Below the pieces are notes generated by a model. That model was given only the letters and a program-made list of their open reading frames with translations. It made no database searches and had not been told where the DNA came from. Shown here piece by piece: positions 1 to 8,712 of a stretch of 64,000 bases of DNA. Origin of the DNA: Serratia nematodiphila DZ0503SBS1 (lineage in GTDB: Bacteria; Pseudomonadota; Gammaproteobacteria; Enterobacterales; Enterobacteriaceae). Location of the stretch: the NCBI RefSeq assembly GCF_000738675.1, contig NZ_JPUX01000002.1:620001-684000 (forward strand), in the 5' to 3' direction. Positions within the stretch are counted from its first letter, which is position 1. Every line of letters begins with the position of its first letter. The translations under genes were made by a program, and so were the position numbers.

Positions 1-144
1 TACCGCGAGTCATTCGCCTGCGCCGGCAAGATCAACCGCCACATCGAAAAGCACTATCAGCACCAGCTCACCACGGAAGAGATGATGTTCCTGACCATTC
101 ATATCGAACGGGTGCGCAGCGAAAGCGAGGAAAAGCCGGTTTAA
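1..144 (+). CDS. BglG/LicT-family transcriptional antiterminator, C-terminal end only
   Basis: The window opens inside this gene; 47 codons remain, ending in TAA. The visible peptide ends with ...EEMMFLTIHIERVRS, the typical close of a PRD2 domain (phosphotransferase-system regulation domain) in BglG/LicT/SacY antiterminators. These proteins bind a nascent RNA to prevent termination ahead of sugar PTS genes and are controlled by phosphorylation of PRD histidines. The RNA-binding domain and the target operon lie outside the window, so the sugar cannot be named. The stop overlaps the stop of the convergent PIN-domain toxin gene. Confidence 0.75.
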   Translation, partial: YRESFACAGKINRHIEKHYQHQLTTEEMMFLTIHIERVRSESEEKPV

Positions 145-527
145 CGGCGGGCGTCCGCCACCCGCACGCCGTACTGCGGAAACACCGCGTCGGCGGAAAT
201 CAGCGTCAGCCCCTCGGCCTGCGCCTGGGCGATCAGCATGCGATCGAAAGGATCCTGATGGTGTGGCGGCAGCTGCCCGGCCTGTTGGCAATGAAAGGCG
301 TCCATCGGCAGCGACAGAAAATCTTCGCCCTCGATGATCGCAAAGATGTCTTCCGGCAGCGCCAGCTTGCCCAGCGCCTGCTTAATCGAGATCTCCCAAA
401 TGCTGGCCGCGCTGACGTACACCGCATTGCCCGGATCGGCGATCTGCCTTTTGGCGTTCGCGCCCAGGCAGGCGTCATCGATCAGCCACCACAGCAACGC
501 GTGGGTATCCAGCAGCAGGCGCTTCAT
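141..527 (-). CDS. PIN-domain (VapC-like) toxin of a type II toxin-antitoxin pair
   Basis: A 128-residue PIN-domain protein, a usual length for VapC-type ribonuclease toxins. The acidic residues expected for metal binding are visible: Asp in LLLDTHALLWW near the N-terminus, Glu in the IWEISIK segment, and Asp in DPFDRMLIAQA about two thirds along. The start codon overlaps the antitoxin stop by 4 bp (ATGA), typical of translationally coupled toxin-antitoxin genes. The family cleaves RNA (often tRNA) when the antitoxin is lost; the target here is unknown. The gene ends against the convergent antiterminator gene. Confidence 0.85.
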   Translation of the reverse strand: MKRLLLDTHALLWWLIDDACLGANAKRQIADPGNAVYVSAASIWEISIKQALGKLALPEDIFAIIEGEDFLSLPMDAFHCQQAGQLPPHHQDPFDRMLIAQAQAEGLTLISADAVFPQYGVRVADARR

Positions 528-757
528 TCATCGCCCTCAAACAGCGCCGCAATGGCCGCATCCCCGGCGTTGAAATCCGCCGGCACGGTGAACCTGCCCT
601 TGGCAGCGCCAGGGCGGCGCGCTTCCCCCTTGATGGCGACCAGCTGTACGTACGGCTTCCCTGCTTTTGCAATAATCACGGTTTCTCCCTCCGCGGCTCT
701 GTCCGCCAGTTGGCTCAGATTGGATTTGGCTTCGTGCATATTGGCCTGAATCGGCAT
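524..757 (-). CDS. Phd/YefM-family antitoxin
   Basis: A 77-residue protein with the Phd/YefM signature: MHEAKSNLSQLADRAAEGETVIIAKAGKPYVQL, an N-terminal dimerisation and DNA-binding fold that grips the operator. The C-terminal tail (PADFNAGDAAIAALFEGDE) is acidic and probably unstructured, the part that neutralises the PIN toxin. It is the first gene of the pair and overlaps the toxin start by 4 bp. Autoregulation is expected for the family and fits twin palindromes just upstream at 769-785. Confidence 0.85.
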   Translation of the reverse strand: MPIQANMHEAKSNLSQLADRAAEGETVIIAKAGKPYVQLVAIKGEARRPGAAKGRFTVPADFNAGDAAIAALFEGDE

Positions 758-768
758 ACGCGTTCTCC

Positions 769-785
769 TTAGCTAAGTTAGCTAA
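769..785. promoter_or_regulatory. Twin TTAGCTAA palindromes, probable toxin-antitoxin operator
   Basis: Two copies of the 8-bp perfect palindrome TTAGCTAA (769-776 and 778-785) separated by one base lie 12 bp upstream of the antitoxin start. Phd/YefM antitoxins usually bind adjacent short palindromes overlapping their promoter. The repeats are seen directly; the operator role is inferred. Confidence 0.6.
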
Positions 786-859
786 AGCATAAAGCGCCGT
801 CCAGTTTTTGTACAGCGAAGGGTTTAAAGCGCGAGCAGCCTCGCGCTTTGTTGCAACGC

Positions 860-1774
860 TTAGCGCTGCTGTTGCGGCCACAGCCAGGCCGCACCGCGCA
901 CGCCGCTGGAATCGCCGTGAACCGCCTTGCGGATCGGCGTTTCACACTCGCCGCCGAACACCCAGTCTTTCACCAACTGCGGTACCGTGCGGTACAGACG
1001 ATCCACGTTGCTCATGCCACCGCCGAGCACTACCACGTCCGGATCCAGCATGTTGATCACGTGCGCCAGCGATTTCGCCAATCGCATTTCGTAACGTTCA
1101 ATCGCTTGTGCCGCCAGCGCATCGCCCCGCTCGCTCAGCGCCATGATCTCATGCCCTTGCAGCGCGTTGCCGCTCAGGCGCGCATAGTCGGTGGCGAAAC
1201 CGGTGCCGGAAATAAAGGTTTCGATGCAGCCCGGCTTGCCGCAGTAGCACGGCACGTCGCGGGCGTAGCGCAGCTCATCGTCATCCTGCCACGGCAGCGG
1301 ATTGTGGCCCCATTCGCCGGCGATGCCGTTGCCGCCGGCATGCGCCTGGCCGTTCAGCGCCACGCCGGCGCCGCAGCCGGTGCCGATGATGACCGCAAAC
1401 ACGGTTTTCGCGCCGGCGCCGGCGCCATCGGTGGCTTCCGACACCGCCAGGCAGTTGGCGTCGTTGGCGATGCGCACTTCGCGCGCCAGCAGCGCCGACA
1501 GATCCTTATCCAGCGGCTGGCCGTTGAGCCACACCGAGTTGGCGTTCTTTACTCGCCCGGTAAACGGCGACAGCGTGCCGGGAATGCCGATCCCGACCGA
1601 TCCTCGTTCGCCGGTATGATCCTCCGCCAGTTTCACCAGCCCGGCGATCGCCGCCAGGGTTTGCCGGTAGTCATGGCGCGGCGTGGCGATGCGATGGCGA
1701 AACAGCTCCCGCCCGTCATTCGCCAACGCGATCACTTCAATTTTCGTTCCACCCAAGTCGATGCCAATGCGCAC
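860..1774 (-). CDS. mak: Manno(fructo)kinase, ROK family
   Basis: A 304-residue ROK-family sugar kinase close in length to E. coli Mak (302 aa), which phosphorylates fructose and mannose with ATP in the cytoplasm. Visible features: N-terminal phosphate-binding IGIDLGGTK, the ROK motif [15 protein letters not shown] with zinc-ligand cysteines (CYCGKPGC), the catalytic EWGHNPL region and a C-terminal [10 protein letters not shown] chose the GTG start at 1774 because it has a GGAG site about 9 bases upstream and gives the family's N-terminus; an in-frame ATG at 1810 would add 12 unlikely residues. Divergent to rdgC, as in E. coli. Confidence 0.88.
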   Translation of the reverse strand: MRIGIDLGGTKIEVIALANDGRELFRHRIATPRHDYRQTLAAIAGLVKLAEDHTGERGSVGIGIPGTLSPFTGRVKNANSVWLNGQPLDKDLSALLAREVRIANDANCLAVSEATDGAGAGAKTVFAVIIGTGCGAGVALNGQAHAGGNGIAGEWGHNPLPWQDDDELRYARDVPCYCGKPGCIETFISGTGFATDYARLSGNALQGHEIMALSERGDALAAQAIERYEMRLAKSLAHVINMLDPDVVVLGGGMSNVDRLYRTVPQLVKDWVFGGECETPIRKAVHGDSSGVRGAAWLWPQQQR

Positions 1775-1991
1775 GTATTTTTTCTCCTCGATGCCGCGCA
1801 GCGTTGTCACAGCCTAATGTAAGCGCGCGAATGAATCACCTGTTTCCCATTCTCCGTCCCGTCCTTTCCCGATGCGCAAAGCGACGCAATTCGGAGAGAA
1901 TGGGGCGATTTTTCAGCGTCAATTCGTTATCATGCCGCCCTGCTTTTGACGAATCAGCGTGCCGAACGCACGCCCAGCCAGGGATAACATT

Positions 1992-2903
1992 ATGCTGTGG
2001 TTTAAGAATTTGATGGTTTACCGTTTGAGCCGCGAAGTGGCGTTAAACGCGGATGAAATGGAAAAACAACTCAGCGCGTTCGCCTTCACGCCGTGCGGCA
2101 GCCAGGACATGGCGAAGACCGGCTGGGTCTCCCCGATGGGTTCGCACAGCGATGCGCTGACGCACGCGGTCAACGGCCAGATCATCATCTGCGCGCGCAA
2201 GGAAGAGAAAATCCTGCCGTCGCCGGTGATCAAGCAAGAGCTGCAGGCCAAGATTGAGCGCCTGGAGGCGGAGCAACACCGCAAACTGAAGAAAACCGAG
2301 AAGGACGCGCTGAAGGATGAAGTGCTGCACAGCCTGCTGCCGCGCGCGTTCAGCCGCTTCAACCAGACCTTCATGTGGATAGACACCGTCAACGACCTGA
2401 TCATGGTCGACGCCGCCAGCGCCAAACGCGCTGAAGACACGCTGGCGCTGCTGCGCAAAAGCCTCGGCTCGCTGCCGGTGGTGCCGCTGACCATGGAAAG
2501 CCCGATCGAACTGACGCTGACCGAATGGGTGCGTTCCGGTGAGATGCCGGCCGGCTTCGCCATTCAGGATGAAGCGGAACTGAAAGCGATTCTGGAAGAA
2601 GGCGGCGTGATCCGCTGCAAGAAACAGAATCTGATCAGCGACGAAATCGCGGTGCACATCGAAGCCGGTAAGCTGGTGACCAAGCTGGCGGTGGATTGGC
2701 AGGAGCGCATCCAGCTGATGCTGTCGGACGACGGTTCGCTCAAGCGCCTGAAGTTCGCCGACACGCTGCGCGAGCAGAACGACGATATCGATCGCGACGA
2801 CTTCGCCCAGCGCTTTGACGCCGACTTTATCCTGATGACCAGCGAGCTGGCGGCGTTGATCAAAAACACCATCGAAGCGCTCGGCGGCGAAGCCCAGCGT
2901 TAA
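1992..2903 (+). CDS. rdgC: Recombination-associated protein RdgC
   Basis: A 303-residue protein, the same length as E. coli RdgC, starting [16 protein letters not shown]. RdgC forms a ring-shaped dimer that binds DNA without sequence specificity and restrains RecA, with roles at replication forks and in recombination. The start at 1992 is preceded by AGGGATAACATT, giving a ribosome site and the family N-terminus; an in-frame upstream start at 1959 is less likely. It lies between mak and ppnP, the same neighbourhood as in E. coli. Confidence 0.95.
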   Translation: MLWFKNLMVYRLSREVALNADEMEKQLSAFAFTPCGSQDMAKTGWVSPMGSHSDALTHAVNGQIIICARKEEKILPSPVIKQELQAKIERLEAEQHRKLKKTEKDALKDEVLHSLLPRAFSRFNQTFMWIDTVNDLIMVDAASAKRAEDTLALLRKSLGSLPVVPLTMESPIELTLTEWVRSGEMPAGFAIQDEAELKAILEEGGVIRCKKQNLISDEIAVHIEAGKLVTKLAVDWQERIQLMLSDDGSLKRLKFADTLREQNDDIDRDDFAQRFDADFILMTSELAALIKNTIEALGGEAQR

Positions 2904-2968
2904 TCTCGCCGCAGAAACGACCAGGGCCCAGCCTTCGCTGAGCCCTGCGTTCCCCTAGCGAACAAAAT

Positions 2969-3259
2969 TTATTTGCTCAGGTAGCGGCACAGATAGGCGG
3001 TGGCGTCGGCCACCTGCAGGTTGAACTCGCTGTGCCCCGGCACGAAGAACTTCTCGCCCGGCGTAAACACCTGCCAGTCCGGCGCTCCCGGCAGCAGCAC
3101 TTTCAGCGCCCCGGTGATCACCGTCATTTCTTCCGGCTGCGCGGTGGAGAAGGTGTATTCGCCCTCTTCCATCACACCCACGCTGGTAAGACCGATGCTG
3201 CTACTGTCAAAACCGATAGACTTCACTTTTCCGGCAAAATACTCATTCACTTTCAGCAT
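2969..3259 (-). CDS. ppnP: Pyrimidine/purine nucleoside phosphorylase PpnP
   Basis: A 96-residue single-domain cupin (formerly YaiE, DUF1255) starting [17 protein letters not shown]. The E. coli protein phosphorolyses many nucleosides to free base and ribose 1-phosphate. The [18 protein letters not shown] and [17 protein letters not shown] segments are the conserved cupin strands. It sits beside aroM as in E. coli, with a 211-bp gap containing hairpins. Confidence 0.9.
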   Translation of the reverse strand: MLKVNEYFAGKVKSIGFDSSSIGLTSVGVMEEGEYTFSTAQPEEMTVITGALKVLLPGAPDWQVFTPGEKFFVPGHSEFNLQVADATAYLCRYLSK

Positions 3260-3417
3260 AGACTGGCACCCGCGTAATCATCTTGATGGAAAATCCATAT
3301 TGGGGGATTGCGGTTGATCTGTCACTGGTTTTTCGCGCGAAATGCGATCGCGGCGCAGAGTAAAATGCTACAGGCCCTCTCGCCGACAGTCAGGGCTGCT
3401 GAAGCCCGGGGCGCCTC

Positions 3418-3436
3418 ACGGGCGCAAAACGCCCGT
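3418..3436. terminator. Hairpin between aroM and ppnP, possible terminator
   Basis: ACGGGCG (3418-3424) pairs with CGCCCGT (3430-3436) around a CAAAA loop; a second stem, GGGCT...AGCCC, lies just before it around 3393-3407. Both follow the aroM stop on the minus strand. No clear T-run follows, so termination is only a possibility. Confidence 0.35.
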
Positions 3437-3470
3437 AGTCGCGTCGAGCGCAGATTTATGGCTATTTGAA

Positions 3471-4148
3471 TCAGTCGATTAACTCTGCGGCCAGCTTGGC
3501 GACCAGTACGTTCGACAGCAGCACCGGCACCGACAGACGCGCCTGCAGAAAAGCGCGGTGACGCTGGTGATAACCGATACAATCGAGCACCACCACCTCC
3601 GCCCCCTGCCGCAGCAGGGTGCAAGCCGCCTGCTCCAGCGCAGCGTCATCCGCCAGATAGGGGCTGGTGACGGCATAGATCGGCGGCGCCGCCAGCTGCC
3701 GCCATTTGCGCGCCTGCTGCCCAACCTGTTCAGCCACCGGCACCACGATGCCGACACGGTGTGTGCCGACGATCGCGGAGATCAACGGCGGGATAATGCG
3801 ATCCGGTTCCAGCAACAGCACCCGTTCCGCCTGCAATCGACCGAATTCGCCGGTGCATAGCAACAGAATCACCTCGCATCCCGTCGCTTCCAGTTCGCGG
3901 ATCTTCTCCTGCAACCCGCTTTCGACTCGAGCGGCGCCGAGCGTCACCTGCGTACCGTCCAAAAGACGCGACACCAGCAGCTTGTCGCCCTGTTGCGGCG
4001 CATAACGCTCGGCGATCTGCCCGATATCCAGGCCGTCCAGCAAACCGACGTGCCTCACTCGCTCCGCCGGCAGATAAGCAGACAGCAGCGGCATGATATC
4101 GCTGCGCGGCGCCTGACCGATGGTCAGCGTGGCGAATGAAGCCGTCAT
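3471..4148 (-). CDS. aroM: AroM family protein
   Basis: A 225-residue protein, equal in length to E. coli AroM, starting MTASFATLTIGQAPRSD. Function is not established; the fold belongs to the Asp/Glu racemase-like group, and the Cys residues in LLLCTGEFG and VVLDCIGYHQRH are where racemase-like enzymes carry catalytic thiols. In E. coli aroM is in the TyrR-controlled aroL region. Here it is the third gene after the permease and DUF1177 genes: its AGGAG ribosome site lies inside the last DUF1177 codons, 4 bp before its start, implying translational coupling. A role with those two genes is inferred. Confidence 0.85.
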   Translation of the reverse strand: MTASFATLTIGQAPRSDIMPLLSAYLPAERVRHVGLLDGLDIGQIAERYAPQQGDKLLVSRLLDGTQVTLGAARVESGLQEKIRELEATGCEVILLLCTGEFGRLQAERVLLLEPDRIIPPLISAIVGTHRVGIVVPVAEQVGQQARKWRQLAAPPIYAVTSPYLADDAALEQAACTLLRQGAEVVVLDCIGYHQRHRAFLQARLSVPVLLSNVLVAKLAAELID

Positions 4149-4152
4149 GGGT

Positions 4153-5082
4153 CTATCTCCTTTTTTGCAGGTGGCTCAGACTGCCGTACAGCGCCAGCAG
4201 CCGGTCGTATTCGGCGGCATCATAGAACCGGCAGGTACCGCGGCCGAATTCTTTAGCGACCTCCACCGCGAATTTGACCGCCAGCGCGATGTCCGTTTCG
4301 TGGCTGGCGCCGGTACCGCAGCCCGGCACCACTGATTCGCTGCAGATCGCCACGCCGACCACCGGCGCTGCGGTAGCGGTCGAGGGCTGCAAGATGCTGT
4401 TGAGGTGATGTACACCGTTGCCGTAAGGGGTGATGTCCTGCGTGGTGATCGGGAAAGTCACCGCCGGCCGGCCGCTGGTCATCTCCATGATGCGCAGCAG
4501 ATCTTCCGCCACCCGCAGGATGTACCCCTCTTTCACCGTCGGCGACAGCGCATAGCCTTTATGATTGATGATGCGGTTGCCTTTGGTGGTGTCGATCGAC
4601 AGGATGGCGTCAGCCTCCGGCACCACTTCGTTATCGTTCATCGTCACGTCATCGATCGGTGAATCCATAAAATCGACCGGATCGTGCGGCCGGGTCGGCG
4701 CGTTCGGGCAAATATGGGTGGTGACGATCACATCGCCCGGCAGCATGTCGCCCTTGCGCTGCATCTCCGCCAACTTCAGCGCGGCGGCAATGGCGGCGAT
4801 CGCGCCGTCGCCGTCGGACACCAGCCCGATTCGCGTCGGCCGCGCGCCAATGCCGCCCAGGCGGCCGATAATGCCCAGCGTCGGCGCCGCACCACCGCCG
4901 AATTTTCCTGCACTGCCGGGGATCTCGATACGCACGAAATCGGTGCCGCCCTTCGGCCCCTCGGCGCGCAAGGTGCTGGCCCGGATCGCCGGGTAAGACG
5001 CAAACAGGTCGACGACGTCCTGGCCGCTGACGAATGCGCTATCAATCAATTCAAAAACCTGCAGCGTTTGTTGCAAACTCAT
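4153..5082 (-). CDS. DUF1177 domain-containing protein
   Basis: A 309-residue cytoplasmic-looking protein with no signal peptide, recognised as a DUF1177 member. The middle holds IGLVSDGDGAIAAIAAALKLAEM and GDVIVTTHICPNAPTRPHD, resembling the metal-binding layout of M20/M28/M42-type aminopeptidases (Asp and His before a conserved helix), followed by VVPEADAILSIDTTKGN and SVVPGCGTGASHETDIALA. A hydrolytic role on an imported peptide or amino-acid derivative would fit the adjacent OPT transporter, but this is inference. The gene follows the permease by 34 bp and its end provides the ribosome site of aroM. Confidence 0.75.
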   Translation of the reverse strand: MSLQQTLQVFELIDSAFVSGQDVVDLFASYPAIRASTLRAEGPKGGTDFVRIEIPGSAGKFGGGAAPTLGIIGRLGGIGARPTRIGLVSDGDGAIAAIAAALKLAEMQRKGDMLPGDVIVTTHICPNAPTRPHDPVDFMDSPIDDVTMNDNEVVPEADAILSIDTTKGNRIINHKGYALSPTVKEGYILRVAEDLLRIMEMTSGRPAVTFPITTQDITPYGNGVHHLNSILQPSTATAAPVVGVAICSESVVPGCGTGASHETDIALAVKFAVEVAKEFGRGTCRFYDAAEYDRLLALYGSLSHLQKRR

Positions 5083-5116
5083 GGTCGTTTTACCTCACCA
5101 ATGTCATCGGCAGGAG

Positions 5117-6673
5117 CTATTTGCCCTTGCTGGAAAAAATCGAGCTGAAGAAGTTGTAGAGCGCATCGCCGGCGATAAACCCGGCCGCCATAATCTCCAT
5201 CGGCGTGCGGCCACGATCCCCCCAACGTCGCAGGATCGCCACGCGCAGCGCGATGCCGACCAGCACCGCCCACCCGGCCAAGGCGTTGTTGATCAGCAGG
5301 CCGGTTGCCAGCAGCACGCCGAGCTGGCGTTTAGGGCCGCCGACCAGCTGCACCAAGGCGCCGGGGATCGCCCAGATCAACAGACTCCAGGCGATGCCCG
5401 GCTGCGCGCCGGCCTCGATGGTTTTGGCGTAAACGCGCGCGACCGGCGGGATCAGATCCTGCAGGAAATAGCTGTGGTAAGAGAGGTAAACCACCGGAAT
5501 GGCGATGATGAAAGCGATCAACGCCGCAAACAGCTGAATGCGACGCCCCAGCAGCTCTTGCTGCAGATCCTTACCGTAGCCGCGCAGGATGAAGCCGGCT
5601 TTCAAATCAAAGCCCATGTCGGCGAAGGCCGGCCCGGTGGCGGCGGTAAAACCGGTCAGGATGCATAGCGCCAGCGGTGGGAAACCGATCAGGATACCGA
5701 CTATCAGGGTGATCAACGCCACCGCGAACGCGGGAAACCAGCCGGAGTGCATGGCAGCGATACCGACGATCAACTCATGAACGAAAGCGGCAAACGCCGC
5801 GTAAATCACGAACAGCGCCAACATCGGCAGCGACATCTCGCTAAACAGCCCGCCGACCAGGGCCAAAAAAGCGGCGATGACGATATAGCCGACCGCGCCC
5901 AGACCGAGCGCTTTGCTTACGGCGCTGTCGGGTTGGGTATAACCGGCGCTATCGGCGCGGCGGCTGCGGATCACCTGCGCGACCTGGATCAGCGCCACCA
6001 GTCCAGCGCCGACCATCACGCCGTGCGGAATAAAATGGGCGTTAATATCGAATCCGGCCACCGGCTCGGCGTAGGCCCGCAGCAATAGCCCGACGCCGAA
6101 CATGCTCAGCGCCCAAATATTGCCGATAAAGGCGGTGCCGAAAGCCGCCATGGGGATCTTGAGCATTGATCCGGCGATGCCCACCACTACGCCCACCACC
6201 AGGAGCCAGGCCTGCTTGCCGCCGCGATCGCCGGCTTTAATCGCCTCTGCGGCGGCGACGCCCGGCGGCCAGGCATTGGCGGCGGGGAACACTTTGGTAT
6301 CGAACAGACGATAAAGCAGATAGGCGTCGAGCAGCATCGCCGCCGCCACGCCACAGAACATCGGTAAAATAAGCTGCGGTTGCCCCATCACGTAAGGCAC
6401 CGCAATCGGCATCAGCAGACAGTTGGCTGCACCGAAGGTGGCGGAGGAGATCACCGTTTGCGCCAGGTTCTGGGTATGCACCGAACGATAGCGTTGGAAC
6501 ATCTGTAGCGGGATGCGCGCCAACAGCATGGCGATCAGCGCGCCGATGATCGAAGTGTTGGGCGTCACGCCCAGCGTGGTGATCAGTTGAACGCCGATGA
6601 TCGCCCCCATCACCGAAAGTAGCGCCATGACCAACAGCGTGCCGGCCGCTTTTAGCGGATTATTTGATTTCAT
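5117..6673 (-). CDS. OPT/YSL-family oligopeptide or metal-chelate permease
   Basis: A 518-residue, strongly hydrophobic inner-membrane protein with a dozen or more predicted helices, assigned to the oligopeptide transporter (OPT/YSL) superfamily. Family-like segments include NLAQTVISSATFGAANCLLMPIAVPYVMG, FPAANAWPPGVAAAEAIKAGD and GGPKRQLGVLLATGLLINNALAGW. OPT proteins import small peptides or metal chelates by proton symport; the substrate cannot be read from the sequence. The ATG at 6673 has an AGGGA site 8 bases upstream; an in-frame start at 6769 would overlap the operator palindrome and is unlikely. First gene of a probable OPT-DUF1177-aroM operon. Confidence 0.8.
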   Translation of the reverse strand: MKSNNPLKAAGTLLVMALLSVMGAIIGVQLITTLGVTPNTSIIGALIAMLLARIPLQMFQRYRSVHTQNLAQTVISSATFGAANCLLMPIAVPYVMGQPQLILPMFCGVAAAMLLDAYLLYRLFDTKVFPAANAWPPGVAAAEAIKAGDRGGKQAWLLVVGVVVGIAGSMLKIPMAAFGTAFIGNIWALSMFGVGLLLRAYAEPVAGFDINAHFIPHGVMVGAGLVALIQVAQVIRSRRADSAGYTQPDSAVSKALGLGAVGYIVIAAFLALVGGLFSEMSLPMLALFVIYAAFAAFVHELIVGIAAMHSGWFPAFAVALITLIVGILIGFPPLALCILTGFTAATGPAFADMGFDLKAGFILRGYGKDLQQELLGRRIQLFAALIAFIIAIPVVYLSYHSYFLQDLIPPVARVYAKTIEAGAQPGIAWSLLIWAIPGALVQLVGGPKRQLGVLLATGLLINNALAGWAVLVGIALRVAILRRWGDRGRTPMEIMAAGFIAGDALYNFFSSIFSSKGK

Positions 6674-6737
6674 GCTTGGTTTCCCTGAATATTCCCTGCC
6701 GCATGACGGAAATAACGCCAGGCTATAGCTCGCCGCA

Positions 6738-6760
6738 GCAGTTCCATTATTTGGAACTGC
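6738..6760. promoter_or_regulatory. Palindromic operator upstream of the OPT permease
   Basis: A perfect inverted repeat with 9-bp arms and a 5-bp spacer; its core is GTTCCA-N5-TGGAAC (6741-6757). The same core with the same spacing occurs before the IclR gene at 7676-7692. It sits 65 bp upstream of the permease start. Binding by the adjacent IclR regulator is inferred. Confidence 0.65.
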
Positions 6761-6891
6761 TGGCGTCATAACGTTATTATTCTCTTACTCAGCCTATCTA
6801 TTCCCACCAATAAAATACGGTGGAATATAACTAATGAGTTCCCTGGTGTCGGCACTCGTTAATTATGATGGAATGCTACAGCTCTGACGCG

Positions 6892-7665
6892 TTATTTGAT
6901 CTGCTGCCAATAATCATCGCCATATTTTTCCGCCAGTTGGCAGGTGACTGCGGTTAATTCGGCCAGAACTTCCGGTACGAACGGCTGTTCCTCACCCTGC
7001 GAAGGGAAGGACAGACACAGCCCCACCGTCTCGCTGCCGTGCTTGTTCACCAGCGCGGTCGCCAGCGAACTGATGCTGTTCAAAGTTTCATTGCGTGCCA
7101 ACGACCATCCCTGGTGCCTCACCTGCTGCAACTTCTGCAACAGCGCATCCAGCGTTTGCGGCGCATTGGGCGAAGCCGCCCGGTAACCGCCGGCATAACG
7201 CGCTCGAACCTGCTCGTCGCTTTCACGCGCCAGTATCGCCCGGCCGACCGAGGTTTCCGCCGCCGGTGAACGGTAACCCGCCGGAGTGACCACCTGCAAA
7301 AAGTGGCGGCCGGGAAACATGCGCATCACCATGATCTCCTGCCCCTCCAATACCGAAAGGTAGCCGGTACACGCCGTCTGGCGGCACAGCTGCGCCATAC
7401 TGGCCGCCAGGCTGTCCACCAGCGGCATCGACAGATAGTGGCTGGATACCGCCAGCAACAGCGCGCCGATGCGGTAACGCCGGCTATCGGGATCGCGCTC
7501 CAGCATGCCCTGATTTTCCATGGTCTGCAGCAGGCGCGACACCGTGCTTTTCGGCAGCGCCAATTGATCCACCACGTCGCTGAATGCTATACCCGGCTGG
7601 CCATGCATCACGCGTTGTTGAGAAAAGAGTTTTAATACCGCAGCGGCATTTTCCAGCGTTGTCAT
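6892..7665 (-). CDS. IclR-family transcriptional regulator
   Basis: A 257-residue IclR-type regulator: winged helix at about residues 5-65 (FSDVVDQLALPKSTVSRLLQTMENQGMLERDP) and a C-terminal effector-binding domain containing GYRSPAAETSVGRAILA. IclR proteins sense small carboxylates or related catabolites. The gene lies just upstream of, and on the same strand as, the OPT permease, and its own promoter region holds a copy of the palindrome found before the permease. It probably controls both itself and the transport operon; the effector is unknown. Confidence 0.85.
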   Translation of the reverse strand: MTTLENAAAVLKLFSQQRVMHGQPGIAFSDVVDQLALPKSTVSRLLQTMENQGMLERDPDSRRYRIGALLLAVSSHYLSMPLVDSLAASMAQLCRQTACTGYLSVLEGQEIMVMRMFPGRHFLQVVTPAGYRSPAAETSVGRAILARESDEQVRARYAGGYRAASPNAPQTLDALLQKLQQVRHQGWSLARNETLNSISSLATALVNKHGSETVGLCLSFPSQGEEQPFVPEVLAELTAVTCQLAEKYGDDYWQQIK

Positions 7666-7675
7666 GATCCGCCTT

Positions 7676-7692
7676 GTTCCACTATATGGAAC
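7676..7692. promoter_or_regulatory. Palindromic operator upstream of the IclR gene
   Basis: GTTCCA-N5-TGGAAC, 11 bp upstream of the IclR start, identical in both half-sites and spacing to the core before the OPT gene (6741-6757). Consistent with autoregulation. A further GTTCC follows at 7696-7700. Confidence 0.65.
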
Positions 7693-7918
7693 TCAGTTCC
7701 TGTTTTATAATTAAAAACTAAAACCCGAACTCCACAGCGTCAAGCTGTTTATTTTTTATCAGCAGAAAAATAAAAGGCATTCGTGCTTTTTAAATTAAAA
7801 TATCGCGCAGAACGCCAACTTCGTCACGTTGATTAAAATAACGATACGCTTTGAAAATAATGAATAGCAGGACAAGCTGCTGAAAAATGGTTTTGTTCGG
7901 GGGATATCTCGTCGCGAC

Positions 7919-8710
7919 TCAAAAACCCGCGCCGCGCAAACTGAAATCGATCGGCAGCGTCAATTCCACCGTGCCGTTGACGTAGGCGTCCGACGGCGGC
8001 GTGGGCAGCGGCGAAGCGCGTTTGACCAGCGCCTGGATTTCACGATCCAGCGACGGCAGCCCGGCGCTGCTGACCAGCGTCACCGCCAGCACGTGGCCCT
8101 GTCTGTCCAACGTGAAACGCACCTGCCCGACGCCCTGGCGCTTCAGCCGCAGTGCGTCTTTGGGGTAACGCTTAAAGCGATTCAGGCGGCCGCTGATGCG
8201 GCTGCGCCAGTTGTCCTCCCCCGCCTGAGCATAGGGCGTCAGGCGGGTTTGCGGCGCGGCCGTTTTATCCGCGCGGCCCGGCGGCGGCGCGCCGACGCTT
8301 TGTTCCTGAACCTTCGGCGGCGCGATGATTCTCTCGTGCGGCGTCGTGCGGGGCAGGTTGTTTTTCTTCACCGGCTTAGGCGGTTTTTTCTGTTTCGGCG
8401 GCACGGCGATGTTCGGCTGCGCGGCGTCAGGCGCTTTCACTAGCGGCAACGGCTCCGGTGGCGCCGGCGGTTCAACCTGAGGCGGCGGCGTCCTTTGTCC
8501 CGGCGGTTGTTTCGCCTCGGCCGGGGCCTGCGGCGCGGCGGCCATCAGCACCATCACCGCCGGCGGCGGCACCCACGGCGGCTCGGCCTTGTATCTCCAG
8601 GACCAAAACAGCGCGGCAACCAGCAGATGCAGCGCCAGCACCAACACCAGACAACGGCGCCAGGGCATGGCGGTGCCGGGCGCGGCGAAAGGCAGCGGCG
8701 AAACCGACAT
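7919..8710 (-). CDS. hasB: TonB-like energy transducer HasB
   Basis: A 263-residue TonB paralogue dedicated to the haem receptor HasR. One N-terminal membrane anchor (about residues 18-40, LVLVLALHLLVAALFW), a proline- and lysine-rich periplasmic spacer (PPKQKKPPKPVKK) and a TonB C-terminal domain (about 165-263, YPKDALRLKRQGVGQVRFTLDRQG). It couples the proton-motive force through ExbB/ExbD to haem entry. I place the start at the ATG at 8710, with GGAAGAG upstream; the GTG at 8716 would overlap the hasE stop. Last gene of hasRADEB. Confidence 0.95.
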   Translation of the reverse strand: MSVSPLPFAAPGTAMPWRRCLVLVLALHLLVAALFWSWRYKAEPPWVPPPAVMVLMAAAPQAPAEAKQPPGQRTPPPQVEPPAPPEPLPLVKAPDAAQPNIAVPPKQKKPPKPVKKNNLPRTTPHERIIAPPKVQEQSVGAPPPGRADKTAAPQTRLTPYAQAGEDNWRSRISGRLNRFKRYPKDALRLKRQGVGQVRFTLDRQGHVLAVTLVSSAGLPSLDREIQALVKRASPLPTPPSDAYVNGTVELTLPIDFSLRGAGF

Positions 8711-8712
8711 GC

